Shown here piece after piece: positions 8,094-17,700 of a stretch of 64,000 nt of DNA. The stretch's first letter is position 1. Each line of letters starts with the position of its first letter. The position numbers and the translations under genes were made by a program. Source of the stretch: Sphingopyxis sp. JAI128 (lineage in GTDB: Bacteria; Pseudomonadota; Alphaproteobacteria; Sphingomonadales; Sphingomonadaceae); contig NZ_JACHDA010000008.1 of assembly GCF_014207235.1 (NCBI RefSeq), positions 62,001-126,000 on the forward strand. The letters run 5' to 3'. The notes below the pieces were generated by a model that had not been told where the DNA came from, ran no database searches, and saw only the letters and a list, made by a program, of their open reading frames with translations.

Positions 8094-10394
8094 CTACAGG
8101 CTGTAGCCGAGGCGGACACCGAAGGTCCGCGGACGCATCGTCCCAAAGCGGCTCACGAGGAAGGCTTCGGGGTGGATGTAGGTGATCGAATGATCGTCGA
8201 AGAGATTTTCGACATAGAATTGCGCCGAGAGATCGCCCTTCTTCAGTCCGAGGCTGAGATTCACATTGCTGTAGGCGTCGGTCTTGCCAAAGGTCGAGAG
8301 CGGCACATTGGGCCGTCCCGGCGTGTTCGGAAAGCTGCTGTTATACGAACCGATGTGCTGCGCATTGGCGGCGAGCGTCGCCTCGACATCGCTGGCGAGG
8401 TTGAAGCTGTAGGCGATATAGGCCGAGCCCTGGATGCGCGGCGCCGACAGGCGGTGACCGAGCACCGCGCCCGAAATCGCAGCCTCCTCGGCCGACAGCT
8501 TGGTGATCTTTGCGTCGTTATAGGCGCCGTTGACACCAATCGCCCAGCCCGTCGCGGGGATCACCCCGATCTCGAACTCGAACCCCTTGCTGCGCGCGGC
8601 GCCGATGTTGGTCGCGAACTGGACCGAATCCGACTGGCGGTTCGCCTGTGCCTGGATATTCTTCCAGTCGATCAGGTAGAAGGCGACGTTCATCGACACA
8701 CGCCCGTCGAGCCAGCGTGCCTTGGCGCCGACTTCATAGCTTTTGAGATTGTCCGAGCTCGCGCCATAGGGGATGATGATGTCGTTGTCGTCGACCAGGC
8801 TCGGCGCGCCGGCGCGCGCGTTGACGATCGGCGCGCGGAAGCCCGTCGAGAAGGTCGCGTAGGTCGTCAGCGCATCGCTCGGCTTGAAGGTCGCGCTCGC
8901 TTTCCACGACGGTTTCGACCCCCTGGCCTTCACGCCCTCGGCTGCGGCATAGGGGGTGAATGTGTCGAAATCGACCGGCAGGCCGAGCAGCGCATAATCA
9001 TAATAGTTGAAGCCGAAGGCCGTCGCGAGATAGCCGCCCGCCTCGGTAAACGCCTGCGCCGAGGTTTCGCCATAGCGCATGCCGCCGGTCAGCCAGAATT
9101 TGTCCGAAAAGCGATAGGTCAGCTCGCCGAAACCCGCGAGCTCCTTGCTGAGCGAGTGGGTGTAGAGCTTCTGGAAATATTTGTCGGGAAGCCCCGTGAT
9201 GTTCCGTGCCGCGAGGAAGGCGGGGTTCGAACGATAGAGATAGTCGACGTCGCGGCGGCGGTCGAGGTAGAAGCCCCCGATCACGAACTGGAAGGGGCCG
9301 TCCAGCGTCGAGGCGAGGCGCGTTTCCTGCACGAAGACCTTGTCATAGGCATCGGCGTCGAGCCCGAAGGCGATCGGCGCGCCCGCGAACGACCCCGGCG
9401 GGAAGGTGCCGGCGAGATCGACGTAAAAGCGCTGGTCGAAATCCGAATAGGTCGACGAGCTGGTGAGCTTCGCGAAATCGAACTCATAGTCGATCGTCGC
9501 ATTGGCGATGAACTGCTTGCCGGTGAAGCGGTCGGGCTCGTCCGAGATACGCTTGTTGCGGCCGAGCGACGGGTTGGTCAGCGAGCTGTCCTTCGGATTG
9601 CTATATTCATAGCTGCCGAGCAGCTTGATCGACAGGCGATCGGTCGGGCGCCAGAGCAAGGTCGCGCGGCCGCCATAATCGATCAGCGTGTTCGAATTCT
9701 TCACCCCCGTCCCGACATTGTCGAGATAGCCTTCCTCGTCGCGGTAGAAGCCGACGACGCGCAGCGCGAGCTTGTCCTCGGCCAGCGGGATGTTGACCAT
9801 CGCGTTGTAGCGCTGGCGGAAACTGTCCGATCCGGTCAGGCCCAGATCGACAAGAACCGCGGTATCGAAATCGTTGAGGTCCGGGCTTTTTTGCAGGATG
9901 CGCATCGCGCCCGAAAGCGAGCCTGATCCGAACAAGGTCCCCTGCGGCCCGCGGAGGAACTCGACGCGTTCGACGTCGAACAAATTGGGGTCGACGACGG
10001 TGGTGTTGCCGATCGTCGAAACCGGAAGCTCGTCGATATAGATGGCGACCGAGCTTTGCAGATTGGCGTTATAGCCGTTGGTCGCGATGCCGCGCGCGGT
10101 GAAATTGTTGAAGTTGGCGGTCGGCTTGTTGAGCACGACGCCCGGCGTTTCGCGCCCGATGCCTTCATAACCGACGATGCCCTTGTCGGTCAGCTCTTCC
10201 TGCGAAAAGGCCGAAATGCTGATCGGCACATCCTGGATGCGTTCCTCGCGGCGGGTCGCGGTGACGATGATGTCGTTCGACTCTTGTCCCGCGTCGGCCT
10301 GCGGCGACGCCTCGGCCGCATCCTGCGCGGCGGCTCCTGCCGGGATTGCGAAAAGCGCGCCCGCGCACGCGGATGCAAACAGCTTTGCCCTCAT
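8094..10394 (-). CDS. TonB-dependent outer-membrane receptor
   Basis: Energised outer-membrane importer of 766 residues, first gene of the minus-strand ester-catabolism operon. It has a signal peptide (MRAKLFASACAGALF), the TonB-box-like NDIIVTATRREERIQDVPIS, a plug with RGIATNGYN and VEFLRGPQGTLFGSGSLSG, and a beta-barrel ending in ...RPRTFGVRLGYSL with the expected aromatic/hydrophobic C-terminal strand. The start at 10394 is set by a GGAGAGGG ribosome-binding site and the signal peptide; the open frame extending to 10469 is not needed. The RGPQGTLFG plug is the common sphingomonad catabolic type, not a clear siderophore receptor. Confidence 0.94.
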   Translation of the reverse strand: MRAKLFASACAGALFAIPAGAAAQDAAEASPQADAGQESNDIIVTATRREERIQDVPISISAFSQEELTDKGIVGYEGIGRETPGVVLNKPTANFNNFTARGIATNGYNANLQSSVAIYIDELPVSTIGNTTVVDPNLFDVERVEFLRGPQGTLFGSGSLSGAMRILQKSPDLNDFDTAVLVDLGLTGSDSFRQRYNAMVNIPLAEDKLALRVVGFYRDEEGYLDNVGTGVKNSNTLIDYGGRATLLWRPTDRLSIKLLGSYEYSNPKDSSLTNPSLGRNKRISDEPDRFTGKQFIANATIDYEFDFAKLTSSSTYSDFDQRFYVDLAGTFPPGSFAGAPIAFGLDADAYDKVFVQETRLASTLDGPFQFVIGGFYLDRRRDVDYLYRSNPAFLAARNITGLPDKYFQKLYTHSLSKELAGFGELTYRFSDKFWLTGGMRYGETSAQAFTEAGGYLATAFGFNYYDYALLGLPVDFDTFTPYAAAEGVKARGSKPSWKASATFKPSDALTTYATFSTGFRAPIVNARAGAPSLVDDNDIIIPYGASSDNLKSYEVGAKARWLDGRVSMNVAFYLIDWKNIQAQANRQSDSVQFATNIGAARSKGFEFEIGVIPATGWAIGVNGAYNDAKITKLSAEEAAISGAVLGHRLSAPRIQGSAYIAYSFNLASDVEATLAANAQHIGSYNSSFPNTPGRPNVPLSTFGKTDAYSNVNLSLGLKKGDLSAQFYVENLFDDHSITYIHPEAFLVSRFGTMRPRTFGVRLGYSL

Positions 10395-10470
10395 CTTGCC
10401 CTCTCCCAATTCATCGCCGCTCGACCGTCGGCATACGGCGTCTATGCATCGCGCCATGCGCCGAGTCAAT

Positions 10471-10492
10471 ATTCACTCTCGCGTGTGTGAAT
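10471..10492. promoter_or_regulatory. Candidate TetR operator upstream of the TonB receptor operon
   Basis: Inverted repeat ATTCAC-N10-GTGAAT. Its first ten bases (ATTCACTCTC) are identical to the start of the repeat at 2806 in front of the SDR gene of the same unit. It lies about 80 bases upstream of the receptor start, a normal distance for a promoter-overlapping operator. No -35/-10 pair convinced me here. Confidence 0.45.
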
Positions 10493-10573
10493 GAAAATTC
10501 GGATGCGATGCGGCCGGCGTGCCGGTGGGAAAAAGTCCTCCCGGTCGGGCCCGCCGATTGCTATGCCCGCTGC

Positions 10574-11680
10574 ATGACGACCGACGCGCCGCCCGCCGCC
10601 CTGCTCAAGGATATTCTCGGTCCGGCAGCGCTCGAAACGATCGCCGACGCCGGCGCGGCCGCTTCGCGGCGTTTCGACCGGCGCGCCTTCCTCGCCACCG
10701 CGTCGGATGGCCTTGAAGCCCTGTCGATCATGGAGCGCGTGCGCCATATCGCCGACGCGCTCCATGGCGCGCTGCCCGGCGATTATGCGACCGGCCTCGA
10801 CGTCGTCCGCGCGATGGCACCGCAATTGACCCATGGCTTTCAGGCGATGGCGGTCACCGAATATGTCGCACGTTACGGCCTTGCCGATTTCGACCGGTCG
10901 ATGGACGCGCTCGCCGACCTCACCCGTTTCGGCACCGCCGAATTTGCCATCCGCCCGTTCCTTGCGGCGGACACGCCGCGCGCGTTGGCGGCGATGACCG
11001 AATGGACGGGCAGCGACGACGAGCATGTCCGGCGGCTCGCCAGCGAAGGCGCGCGGCCAAGGCTTCCCTGGGCCGCGCGCGTCCCCGCGCTGAAGGCCGA
11101 CCCGACGCTCGCCGCGCCGATCCTCGACACGCTGCGCGCCGACCCCAGCCTCTATGTCCGCAAATCGGTCGCGAACCATTTGAACGATATCGCGAAGGAC
11201 CGCGCCGACTGGCTGCTCGATCGCCTCGGCGGCTGGCCGCAGGACGATCCGCGCACCGCCTGGATCGTCCGCCACGCGCTCCGCACGCTGATCAAACAGG
11301 GCGAACCGCGCGCGCTGGCGCTGATCGGCGTCGGCCATGGCGCCGCCGTGACCGTGCGCGATTTCACTGTCGAACCGCAGGCGGTGCGGTTGGGCGACCG
11401 GATTGCGATCGCCGCCGAACTCGCCTCGGACGCACCGGCGGGGCAGCGTCTGGTCGTCGATTATCGCATCCATTACGCGCGCGCCGAAGGCCGGACCGCG
11501 CCCAAGGTATTCAAACTCAAAAGCTTCGAACTTCCGGCGGGCGAAACGACGAGGCTGGCAATATCGCAGACGATCCGCGATTTCAGCACCCGCCGTCACT
11601 ATCCGGGCCGGCACCGGGTCGAACTGATCGTCAATGGACAGACAATGGCCGAAAGCGCGTTCGACATCCTGCCCGGCTGA
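10574..11680 (+). CDS. DNA alkylation repair protein, AlkD-like HEAT-repeat
   Basis: Predicted DNA glycosylase-like protein of 368 residues, built from repeated alpha-helical HEAT units. The core segments RLASEGARPRLPWAARVPAL and PSLYVRKSVANHLNDIAKD are the typical signature of the bacterial AlkD/AlkC-like group annotated as DNA alkylation repair. These enzymes remove cationic alkylpurines such as 3- and 7-methylpurines. The C-terminal third (from about residue 265) is a beta-rich extension seen in the longer AlkC-like members. I chose ATG 10574 because upstream codons are not protein-like. It is a single gene between divergent and convergent neighbours, convergent with the PBP gene 3 bases away. 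Confidence 0.82.
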   Translation: MTTDAPPAALLKDILGPAALETIADAGAAASRRFDRRAFLATASDGLEALSIMERVRHIADALHGALPGDYATGLDVVRAMAPQLTHGFQAMAVTEYVARYGLADFDRSMDALADLTRFGTAEFAIRPFLAADTPRALAAMTEWTGSDDEHVRRLASEGARPRLPWAARVPALKADPTLAAPILDTLRADPSLYVRKSVANHLNDIAKDRADWLLDRLGGWPQDDPRTAWIVRHALRTLIKQGEPRALALIGVGHGAAVTVRDFTVEPQAVRLGDRIAIAAELASDAPAGQRLVVDYRIHYARAEGRTAPKVFKLKSFELPAGETTRLAISQTIRDFSTRRHYPGRHRVELIVNGQTMAESAFDILPG

Positions 11681-11683
11681 GGC

Positions 11684-13732
11684 CTAGTTACCCGGTGGCG
11701 GCTGCGGTTCGGGGGCGGCGGGCGGCGGCGTGCTCCGGTCCTGTATCGGCAGACGCAGGTCGATGCGGCTGCCATTGATCTCGGTCGAAATCACCGCGTC
11801 GCCCCCTTCGATCCCGACGCGCGTCCCGTCGCCCACCGGGATGTTGCCGATGTCGGGAATGTCGAGCGGTTCGACCGGGCCGGCGGGGTCGGCGGGTTTC
11901 GGGCGAGGCGCCGCTTTCTTCCCCGATGCCTCGATCATGAAATCGCGCCAGATGCGCGCGGGCAAGCCGCCGCCCGAAATGCCCTGCAGCGGCGTATTGT
12001 CGTCGTTGCCGATCCAGACACCGACGACAAGGCCGTTCGCATAGCCGACGAACAGCGCGTCGCGATTGTCCTGCGTGGTGCCAGTCTTGCCATAATTGGC
12101 CTGCGGCAGCCGCGCGGCGCGGCCGGTGCCGCGATTGACCGCGGCGCGCAGCATCCGTTCGATATCCTCATGCTCGTCCGACCCGAAGCGGCTGGGGCCC
12201 GAAATCAGATTTTCGAACCAGCCCCGCTCTTCGCCCTTGAACGCGTGCGGTTCGACCGGATAGCTGTTCGCCGCAATCGCAGCATAAGCGGCGGTGAGTT
12301 CGAGCAAGGTCATGCTCGACGTACCGAGCGCCAGGCTGGGGTCACCCTTTGCCATCGGCGCGGTGACGCCGAGGTCGCGGGCCATCTCGATCACCTTGTC
12401 GTCGCCGACTTCGCGCAGCAACCGCACCGCCGCGACATTGCTCGATGACGCAAAAGCGTCCTCGAGGGTGATTTGTTTCGAATAGGCGCCGCCCGAATTC
12501 TTGGGCTGGTAAGATCCGGTGTCGATCGCTTCGTTGCTGATCAGGTCGCCGGGATTCCAGCCGTCCTCGAGCGCGGCCAGATAGACGAACAATTTGAAGG
12601 TCGAACCCGGCTGGCGCTTGGCCTGCGTCGCGCGGTTGAACGGCGAGGCCGCATAATCCTTGCCGCCGATCATCGCGACGACCTCGCCGTTCGGGCGCAT
12701 CGCAACGAGCGCGACCTGCGCCTTGCCCAGCCCTGCGCGGCCCGTCACGCGCCGCGCGATCCCCTGCAACCGGGCGTCGAGCGTCGTCGTGATCGTCTGG
12801 CGCGAATAGCCGACGTCGCTCAGCTTGCGCGCTTCGGGCAGCGCCCAGTCGGCGAAATAGGTGCCGGTCGGCAGCGTGTTGCGCATCCGCACGTCGATGC
12901 GCGGCGTGCGGATCGCTTTCGCCTCGTTCGCTGTCATATAGCCGGTGTCGACCATCGCATCGACCACCAGCTTCATGCGCTTTTCGGCCAGGTCGGGATT
13001 TTTGGTCGGCGCGAGCCGCGACGGCGCCTGCACCAGTCCCGCGAGCATCGCCGCCTGCGCCGGGGTCAGCTTTTCGGGCTGGCGATAGAAATAATGCAGC
13101 GAGGCCGCGCGCAGCCCATAGGTGTTGTCGCCGAAATAGGCGTTCGACAGATAGCGTTCGAGGATCTCGTCCTTGCTCAACCAGGCCTCGAGCCAAAAGG
13201 CGATCAACGCCTCGCGCGCCTTGCGGCCCAGCGTGCGCTTCGGCGTCAAAAATGTGAATTTCGCGAGTTGCTGGGTGATCGTGCTGCCGCCCTGCGTGCG
13301 CCCGCCGGTCACATTGCTCCACACCGCGCGCCCGATGCTGCGCGGGTCGATCCCCCAATGCGTATAAAAGCGCCGGTCTTCGATCGCGAGAAAGGCGCCG
13401 GTGACATGTTTCGGCAGGTCCTTCGCCTTCACCGGCTTGTCGACGATGGCCCCGGTTCGCGCGATCGGCGTCCCGTCGGAGGCCAGCAGCGTGATCTGCG
13501 GCGGCGCGATCGGTTCGAGCGATTTCGACAAGGGCGCAGTCAGCGCGAGCCAGCCGACGAGCAGGATAAAAAGGATCGCAAAGACCGCGAAGCCGCGCGA
13601 AATCCGGCGCATCCATCTGCGCGCGCGCGTTTCGGGAACCGCCGGCGCGGGCGTATCGACGACCGGATCGCCCGGAATCGGCGCGAGTGCGGGCGCGGTA
13701 TCGGGGCTGATGGATTTACGGAACCAAGTCAT
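11684..13732 (-). CDS. Class A penicillin-binding protein (PBP1 type), bifunctional transglycosylase/transpeptidase
   Basis: Builds peptidoglycan by polymerising glycan strands and cross-linking peptides. The 682-residue protein has a proline-rich cytoplasmic tail, one transmembrane helix at about residues 47-66, a GT51 transglycosylase domain with the EDRRFYTHWGID motif (catalytic Glu118) and GGSTITQQLAK, and a transpeptidase domain with the three penicillin-binding motifs: GSTFK (Ser377), SSN (about 430-432) and KTG (549-551). The C-terminus is a proline-rich low-complexity tail. It lies in the periplasm, anchored in the inner membrane. It is a lone gene; none of its neighbours is a cell-wall gene. 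Confidence 0.95.
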   Translation of the reverse strand: MTWFRKSISPDTAPALAPIPGDPVVDTPAPAVPETRARRWMRRISRGFAVFAILFILLVGWLALTAPLSKSLEPIAPPQITLLASDGTPIARTGAIVDKPVKAKDLPKHVTGAFLAIEDRRFYTHWGIDPRSIGRAVWSNVTGGRTQGGSTITQQLAKFTFLTPKRTLGRKAREALIAFWLEAWLSKDEILERYLSNAYFGDNTYGLRAASLHYFYRQPEKLTPAQAAMLAGLVQAPSRLAPTKNPDLAEKRMKLVVDAMVDTGYMTANEAKAIRTPRIDVRMRNTLPTGTYFADWALPEARKLSDVGYSRQTITTTLDARLQGIARRVTGRAGLGKAQVALVAMRPNGEVVAMIGGKDYAASPFNRATQAKRQPGSTFKLFVYLAALEDGWNPGDLISNEAIDTGSYQPKNSGGAYSKQITLEDAFASSSNVAAVRLLREVGDDKVIEMARDLGVTAPMAKGDPSLALGTSSMTLLELTAAYAAIAANSYPVEPHAFKGEERGWFENLISGPSRFGSDEHEDIERMLRAAVNRGTGRAARLPQANYGKTGTTQDNRDALFVGYANGLVVGVWIGNDDNTPLQGISGGGLPARIWRDFMIEASGKKAAPRPKPADPAGPVEPLDIPDIGNIPVGDGTRVGIEGGDAVISTEINGSRIDLRLPIQDRSTPPPAAPEPQPPPGN

Positions 13733-13777
13733 GCGCTGCGGCCGTATTAAAGCCGCAACACAGTATAAGCAAATCCC

Positions 13778-14749
13778 TTATCGCCGGACCTGTTCGGCCA
13801 GCGTATCGCGCGCAACCGCCTGAAGCGCCGCCGCCTGCGTGTCCGAAAGGCCAAGTTCGTCAGCACCCTTTTCCTTCGGACCCAGCGTCGTCGGGTCTAT
13901 GCCGGTGATCGCCCCGAAGGTCACGAGCGCCGAGAGATAATAGCCCGCGACGCTGGCGTGATAATGGTCGTAGGCCCAAAGGTCGAGCTGGCCATAGCCG
14001 ATGCCGTCATAGGGATTGGGGTCGGCGACCCCGCTCGTCATGGCGCGGTTCCACGCCTGCCCCACCGGCAGCACGCCCGCCACCGCAGGGGTGGCGGAGC
14101 GCGCGCGATCGGCGGCGGCGCGCAGGTCCTCGGCCATCGCGGTCACCGGCTTGCCATACCAATGGCCCTTGGGCCTGTAAGCTTGGTCGGCGCGCGACCA
14201 GGTTGCCGCGAGTCGGATATCGACCGCTGGATTGCGCGCCCTGAACAGTGCCGCGAGGCGGCCGACGTCGCGGATATAGTTGGCGGGATCGCCGGGCCGT
14301 TCGCGATCGAGCGTGCTATATTCCTGCAGCACGACGAAATCCCACGCGCGGTCGAACCGCTGGCGCCGCTCGTCATAGTGAAAGCCGAGCGACTTGCCGC
14401 CTTGCGTTTCGAGGCTGACGCGATAGTCGAGCCCCGCCTGCTCGGTGAACAGCTTGAACAGCGCCGGAACGCCGCCATAGCCGGCGTTATTGAGGTCGGT
14501 GACCGACCCCGCGCGCCAGTTGCGCGCTGCCGAATGCGCGCCCTGCGTAAAGCTGTTGCCGATGAACAGGATCGTTTTCGGCGCGGCCTTGGCCTCGACG
14601 GGCGCCGCGGCGGCGTCACCATGCGGGGCGGTGCTGGCGACCGCCTGGCCGGGCGCGCACCCTGCCAGCATCAGCAGCACCGCGCCCGACATGGCCTTCA
14701 GGGGTCCAGTCGATCGAAGCCCCGAAGCTCCTTGTTTTTCGTTTCGCAT
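13778..14749 (-). CDS. SGNH-hydrolase-like (DUF4886-type) lipoprotein
   Basis: Predicted lipoprotein hydrolase of 323 residues. The N-terminus is basic, then hydrophobic, with the lipobox LAGC. The first conserved block is LFIGNSFTQGAH, replacing the GDS block of classical GDSL enzymes with GNS and keeping the catalytic serine; FVVLQEYST follows mid-protein and YDHYHASVAGYYLSA near the C-terminus carries the candidate Asp/His pair. This matches the SGNH-like DUF4886 pattern. Its ATG shares one base with the stop of the upstream TonB receptor (TGATG), so the two are translationally coupled and likely handle one substrate. The substrate is unknown; an ester or acylated glycan is a guess. Confidence 0.7.
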   Translation of the reverse strand: MRNEKQGASGLRSTGPLKAMSGAVLLMLAGCAPGQAVASTAPHGDAAAAPVEAKAAPKTILFIGNSFTQGAHSAARNWRAGSVTDLNNAGYGGVPALFKLFTEQAGLDYRVSLETQGGKSLGFHYDERRQRFDRAWDFVVLQEYSTLDRERPGDPANYIRDVGRLAALFRARNPAVDIRLAATWSRADQAYRPKGHWYGKPVTAMAEDLRAAADRARSATPAVAGVLPVGQAWNRAMTSGVADPNPYDGIGYGQLDLWAYDHYHASVAGYYLSALVTFGAITGIDPTTLGPKEKGADELGLSDTQAAALQAVARDTLAEQVRR

Positions 14750-17700
14750 CAGAATTTCACCGTAGCGCCGACATAGAAGCGGCGTCCGGCAATATCATAG
14801 ACGCCGTTCTGGTTGGTCAAGCGCCCGCTCTCGGTCCCGCTCGGCAGGAAGGGGCTCGTCGAATTGAACAGATTGTTCACCCCGCCATAGAGGCGGAATT
14901 CCTTGCCGCCCGTATCGAGGTCGAACGACAGGAACAGGTCGTGCTCCCACACGTCGCCGATATTGAGGAAGATCGGTACCTCGGCATTCGGGAGGGTTTC
15001 GAGCAGCGCGGCATATTGGTCGGCGAGCGAATTGCTGTCCTTGATCTTGCCATAATAGGTGGTCGTCCAGCGGATGCGGAAATTGTCGAGGCGCCAGCCG
15101 AGCGATGCGCGCGCGCGATATTTGAAGCTGCCTTCGGCAAGATCCCCCGCAAGGTCGTTGGTGACCGTCCCGTCGACGCCCTGAAACTGGACCTTCTGTT
15201 TCAGGACATGCGTGCCGTCGTAACGCAGGTCGAAGCGGCCGGGAATGCCGAGCGCGTCGTCGAGGCGGAAGCGATAGTTGAACGCGACGTCGATCCCCTG
15301 CGTGTCGAAACGCGCCAGATTGACCTGCCGCTGGACGAGCTCGACGATCTGGCCGTTGTTCGCGTTGCGGGTAATATCGGCGCAGAAAGGATTGTCCGCC
15401 TGCGGCACGTCGGTGTCATAGCATTGGAGCTGGATGTCGCGGTTCGAATAGGCGTCGATCGCATCCTTGATGCTGATGTCGTAATAATCTACCGCGATCG
15501 TGAGGCCCGGCACGAAGCGCGGCGCGAGCACGGCCCCGATCGTCAGCGTGTCGGCGGTTTCTTCCTTGAGGTCGAGGTTCCCGCCATTGGGGCTGTAAAG
15601 GCTGTTGCCCGCCTGAGAATAGCGCTGCGTCACGCCGTCGCTGGCCTGCTGCGCGAAAAGCGACTGGATGCCGGGGTCGAGTCGGCAGCTGGCGGCAATC
15701 CGTCCGGTCGTCGTAGGTGTGACGCCGTCGCACAGGTCGTTCGCCGCTTCGAAATTGCCGCGCGGCGGCGAATAGAGCTCGGCGATGTCGGGCGCGCGCT
15801 GGGCGCGGGCGAATTGCGCGCGGACGCGGATGTCGGGGATCGGCGCATATTGGACGCCGCCGCGCCAGCTGAACACGGTGCCGACCCGGTCGATGCTATA
15901 GTCGGCGACGCGCGCCGAGGCATCGACGCTGAGCAGATAGGCGCCCGGCGCGTCGCGGAGCAGCGGCACGCTGACTTCGCCATAACCCTCGAGCGCGCGG
16001 ATCGAGCCGCCGAAATTGGGCACGGCATTGCCCGTTGTGCCCCCCGTCTGTGACAGAAGATCGCCGGAGAGGTCCTGGCTGTCCTTGCGGTAATCGACGC
16101 CGAAGGCGGCGCCGACGGGGCCGGCGGGAAGCTGGAACAGCTCGCCCGTGACGAAGGCCTGGCCGGTATATTGGCGGATCGTCAGTTGCTGGTGCAGGTC
16201 GGCGCGGATCCAGGCAGCCATGTCGGGGGTGATCGCCCCCTCGCCGAACAGGTCGATCGCGACGCAGCCCGCGGCGCGGGCATCGGCATCGGCGCATTGC
16301 GGCCCGTTGGGTCCCATTTCGGCGTTGAGCGCCTGCGACAGGTTGACGCCGTTGATCTCGTTCCGGCGCCACTGGTCCTGCTTGTACTGGCCGTAGCCGA
16401 AGCTCGCTTCCCAGTTCCAGCTGTCCGAAATCTTGCCGCGCAGGCCCGCCCAGCTGCGGATCGTCTCGCGCTTGTTTTCGGTGATCTGGCCGCCGACCTC
16501 GTCGAAGCGGCGATCCCAGGCGATGCCGGCGCCCGAGGACGGCGTTTCGTTGCCGCGCAGTTCGGCGGGGACGAAGGGATTGCAAGGGCCGTTACGCAAG
16601 CACGGGATCTTGCCATATTCGATCTCGGTCGTGACGCCGGTGACGGGGTCGGTGAGCGGATAGGTCGAATCCCAGCCAATACCCACCGACTCGCGCGTCT
16701 CGCCCGAAGTGATCCGCGAATATTGGAGCTGTGCGAAGGCTTCGATCGCGTCCGAAAATTCATACTCGAGCTTGGCCGCGCCAAGATAGCGTTTGCGCGC
16801 GAGGATCAGCGAGCGGCCGGTGCGCTGGTTGTATCCATCTCGGTTGGGAAGAAAATAGCCGCTGTTACCGTCGTCTGTGGTGCCGACGTCGATCGGCTCG
16901 CCGGTCTGGACATCGGGGCCAAGCGGAACCAGTTCACCGTTGCGGTAAAACCGGTCGCGCCGCGAGCTCACGCCCGAGAACACGCCGCCGGGGATGAAGC
17001 TGCTGAGGTCGCTCATCACCAGCGGGGGGAATTCGGACGCCGGTCGCGATCCGTTCGCCGGCGCGCCGTCGGCATTGATATAGACGCCCTCGAACTCGTT
17101 GATGCCATTCTCGAAATCATAGTCGTAAGAGACCGGCCGCACCGCCCATTCGCGATCGATCGCGCGGATGCCCCAGTCGCGGTCATAGGTGCCGCTAATC
17201 AGGAAATAGCCGCGGCCATCGGCGAAACGCGTGCCATAGGTCGCGCCGAGCGTCAGTTCCTGCCCGTCGCCTTCCGACGTGATGCCGGTGCGCGCGCGCA
17301 GGGTCAGCCCCCGCTCATTCTTCTTGGTGATGATGTTGACGACGCCCGCGACCGCGTCGGAGCCATAGACCGACGAGGTGCCGCCGGTGATGATCTCGAC
17401 CCGCTCGATGAAATCGCTGGGGATTGTCGACAGGCTGACGAGGTTCGAAATTCCGCTGTTCGACACGGTGCGGCGGCCGTCGACGAGGACGAGCGTACGG
17501 TTCGAACCGAGGTTGCGCAGTTCGATCGAGCTGAGCCCCGAATTCTGGGTATTGCCGGTAACCGTCGAATCATTGGTCGCCGACGACAGCTGCGGCAGGT
17601 CGGCGAGCGTTTCGCTGAGCTCGCTGTCGCCCGATTCGACGAGGTCCTCGGCCGAAACGCCGATCACCGGCGCCGGCGTGTCGTAGGTTTCGCGCGCGAT

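Noticed and set aside
6909..9926. Long plus-strand open frame (1005 codons) opposite the MFS and TonB receptor genes
   Set aside because: Its translation is Arg/His/Asp-rich with no domain and is the mirror frame of two well-supported genes; such antisense frames are normal at this GC content.
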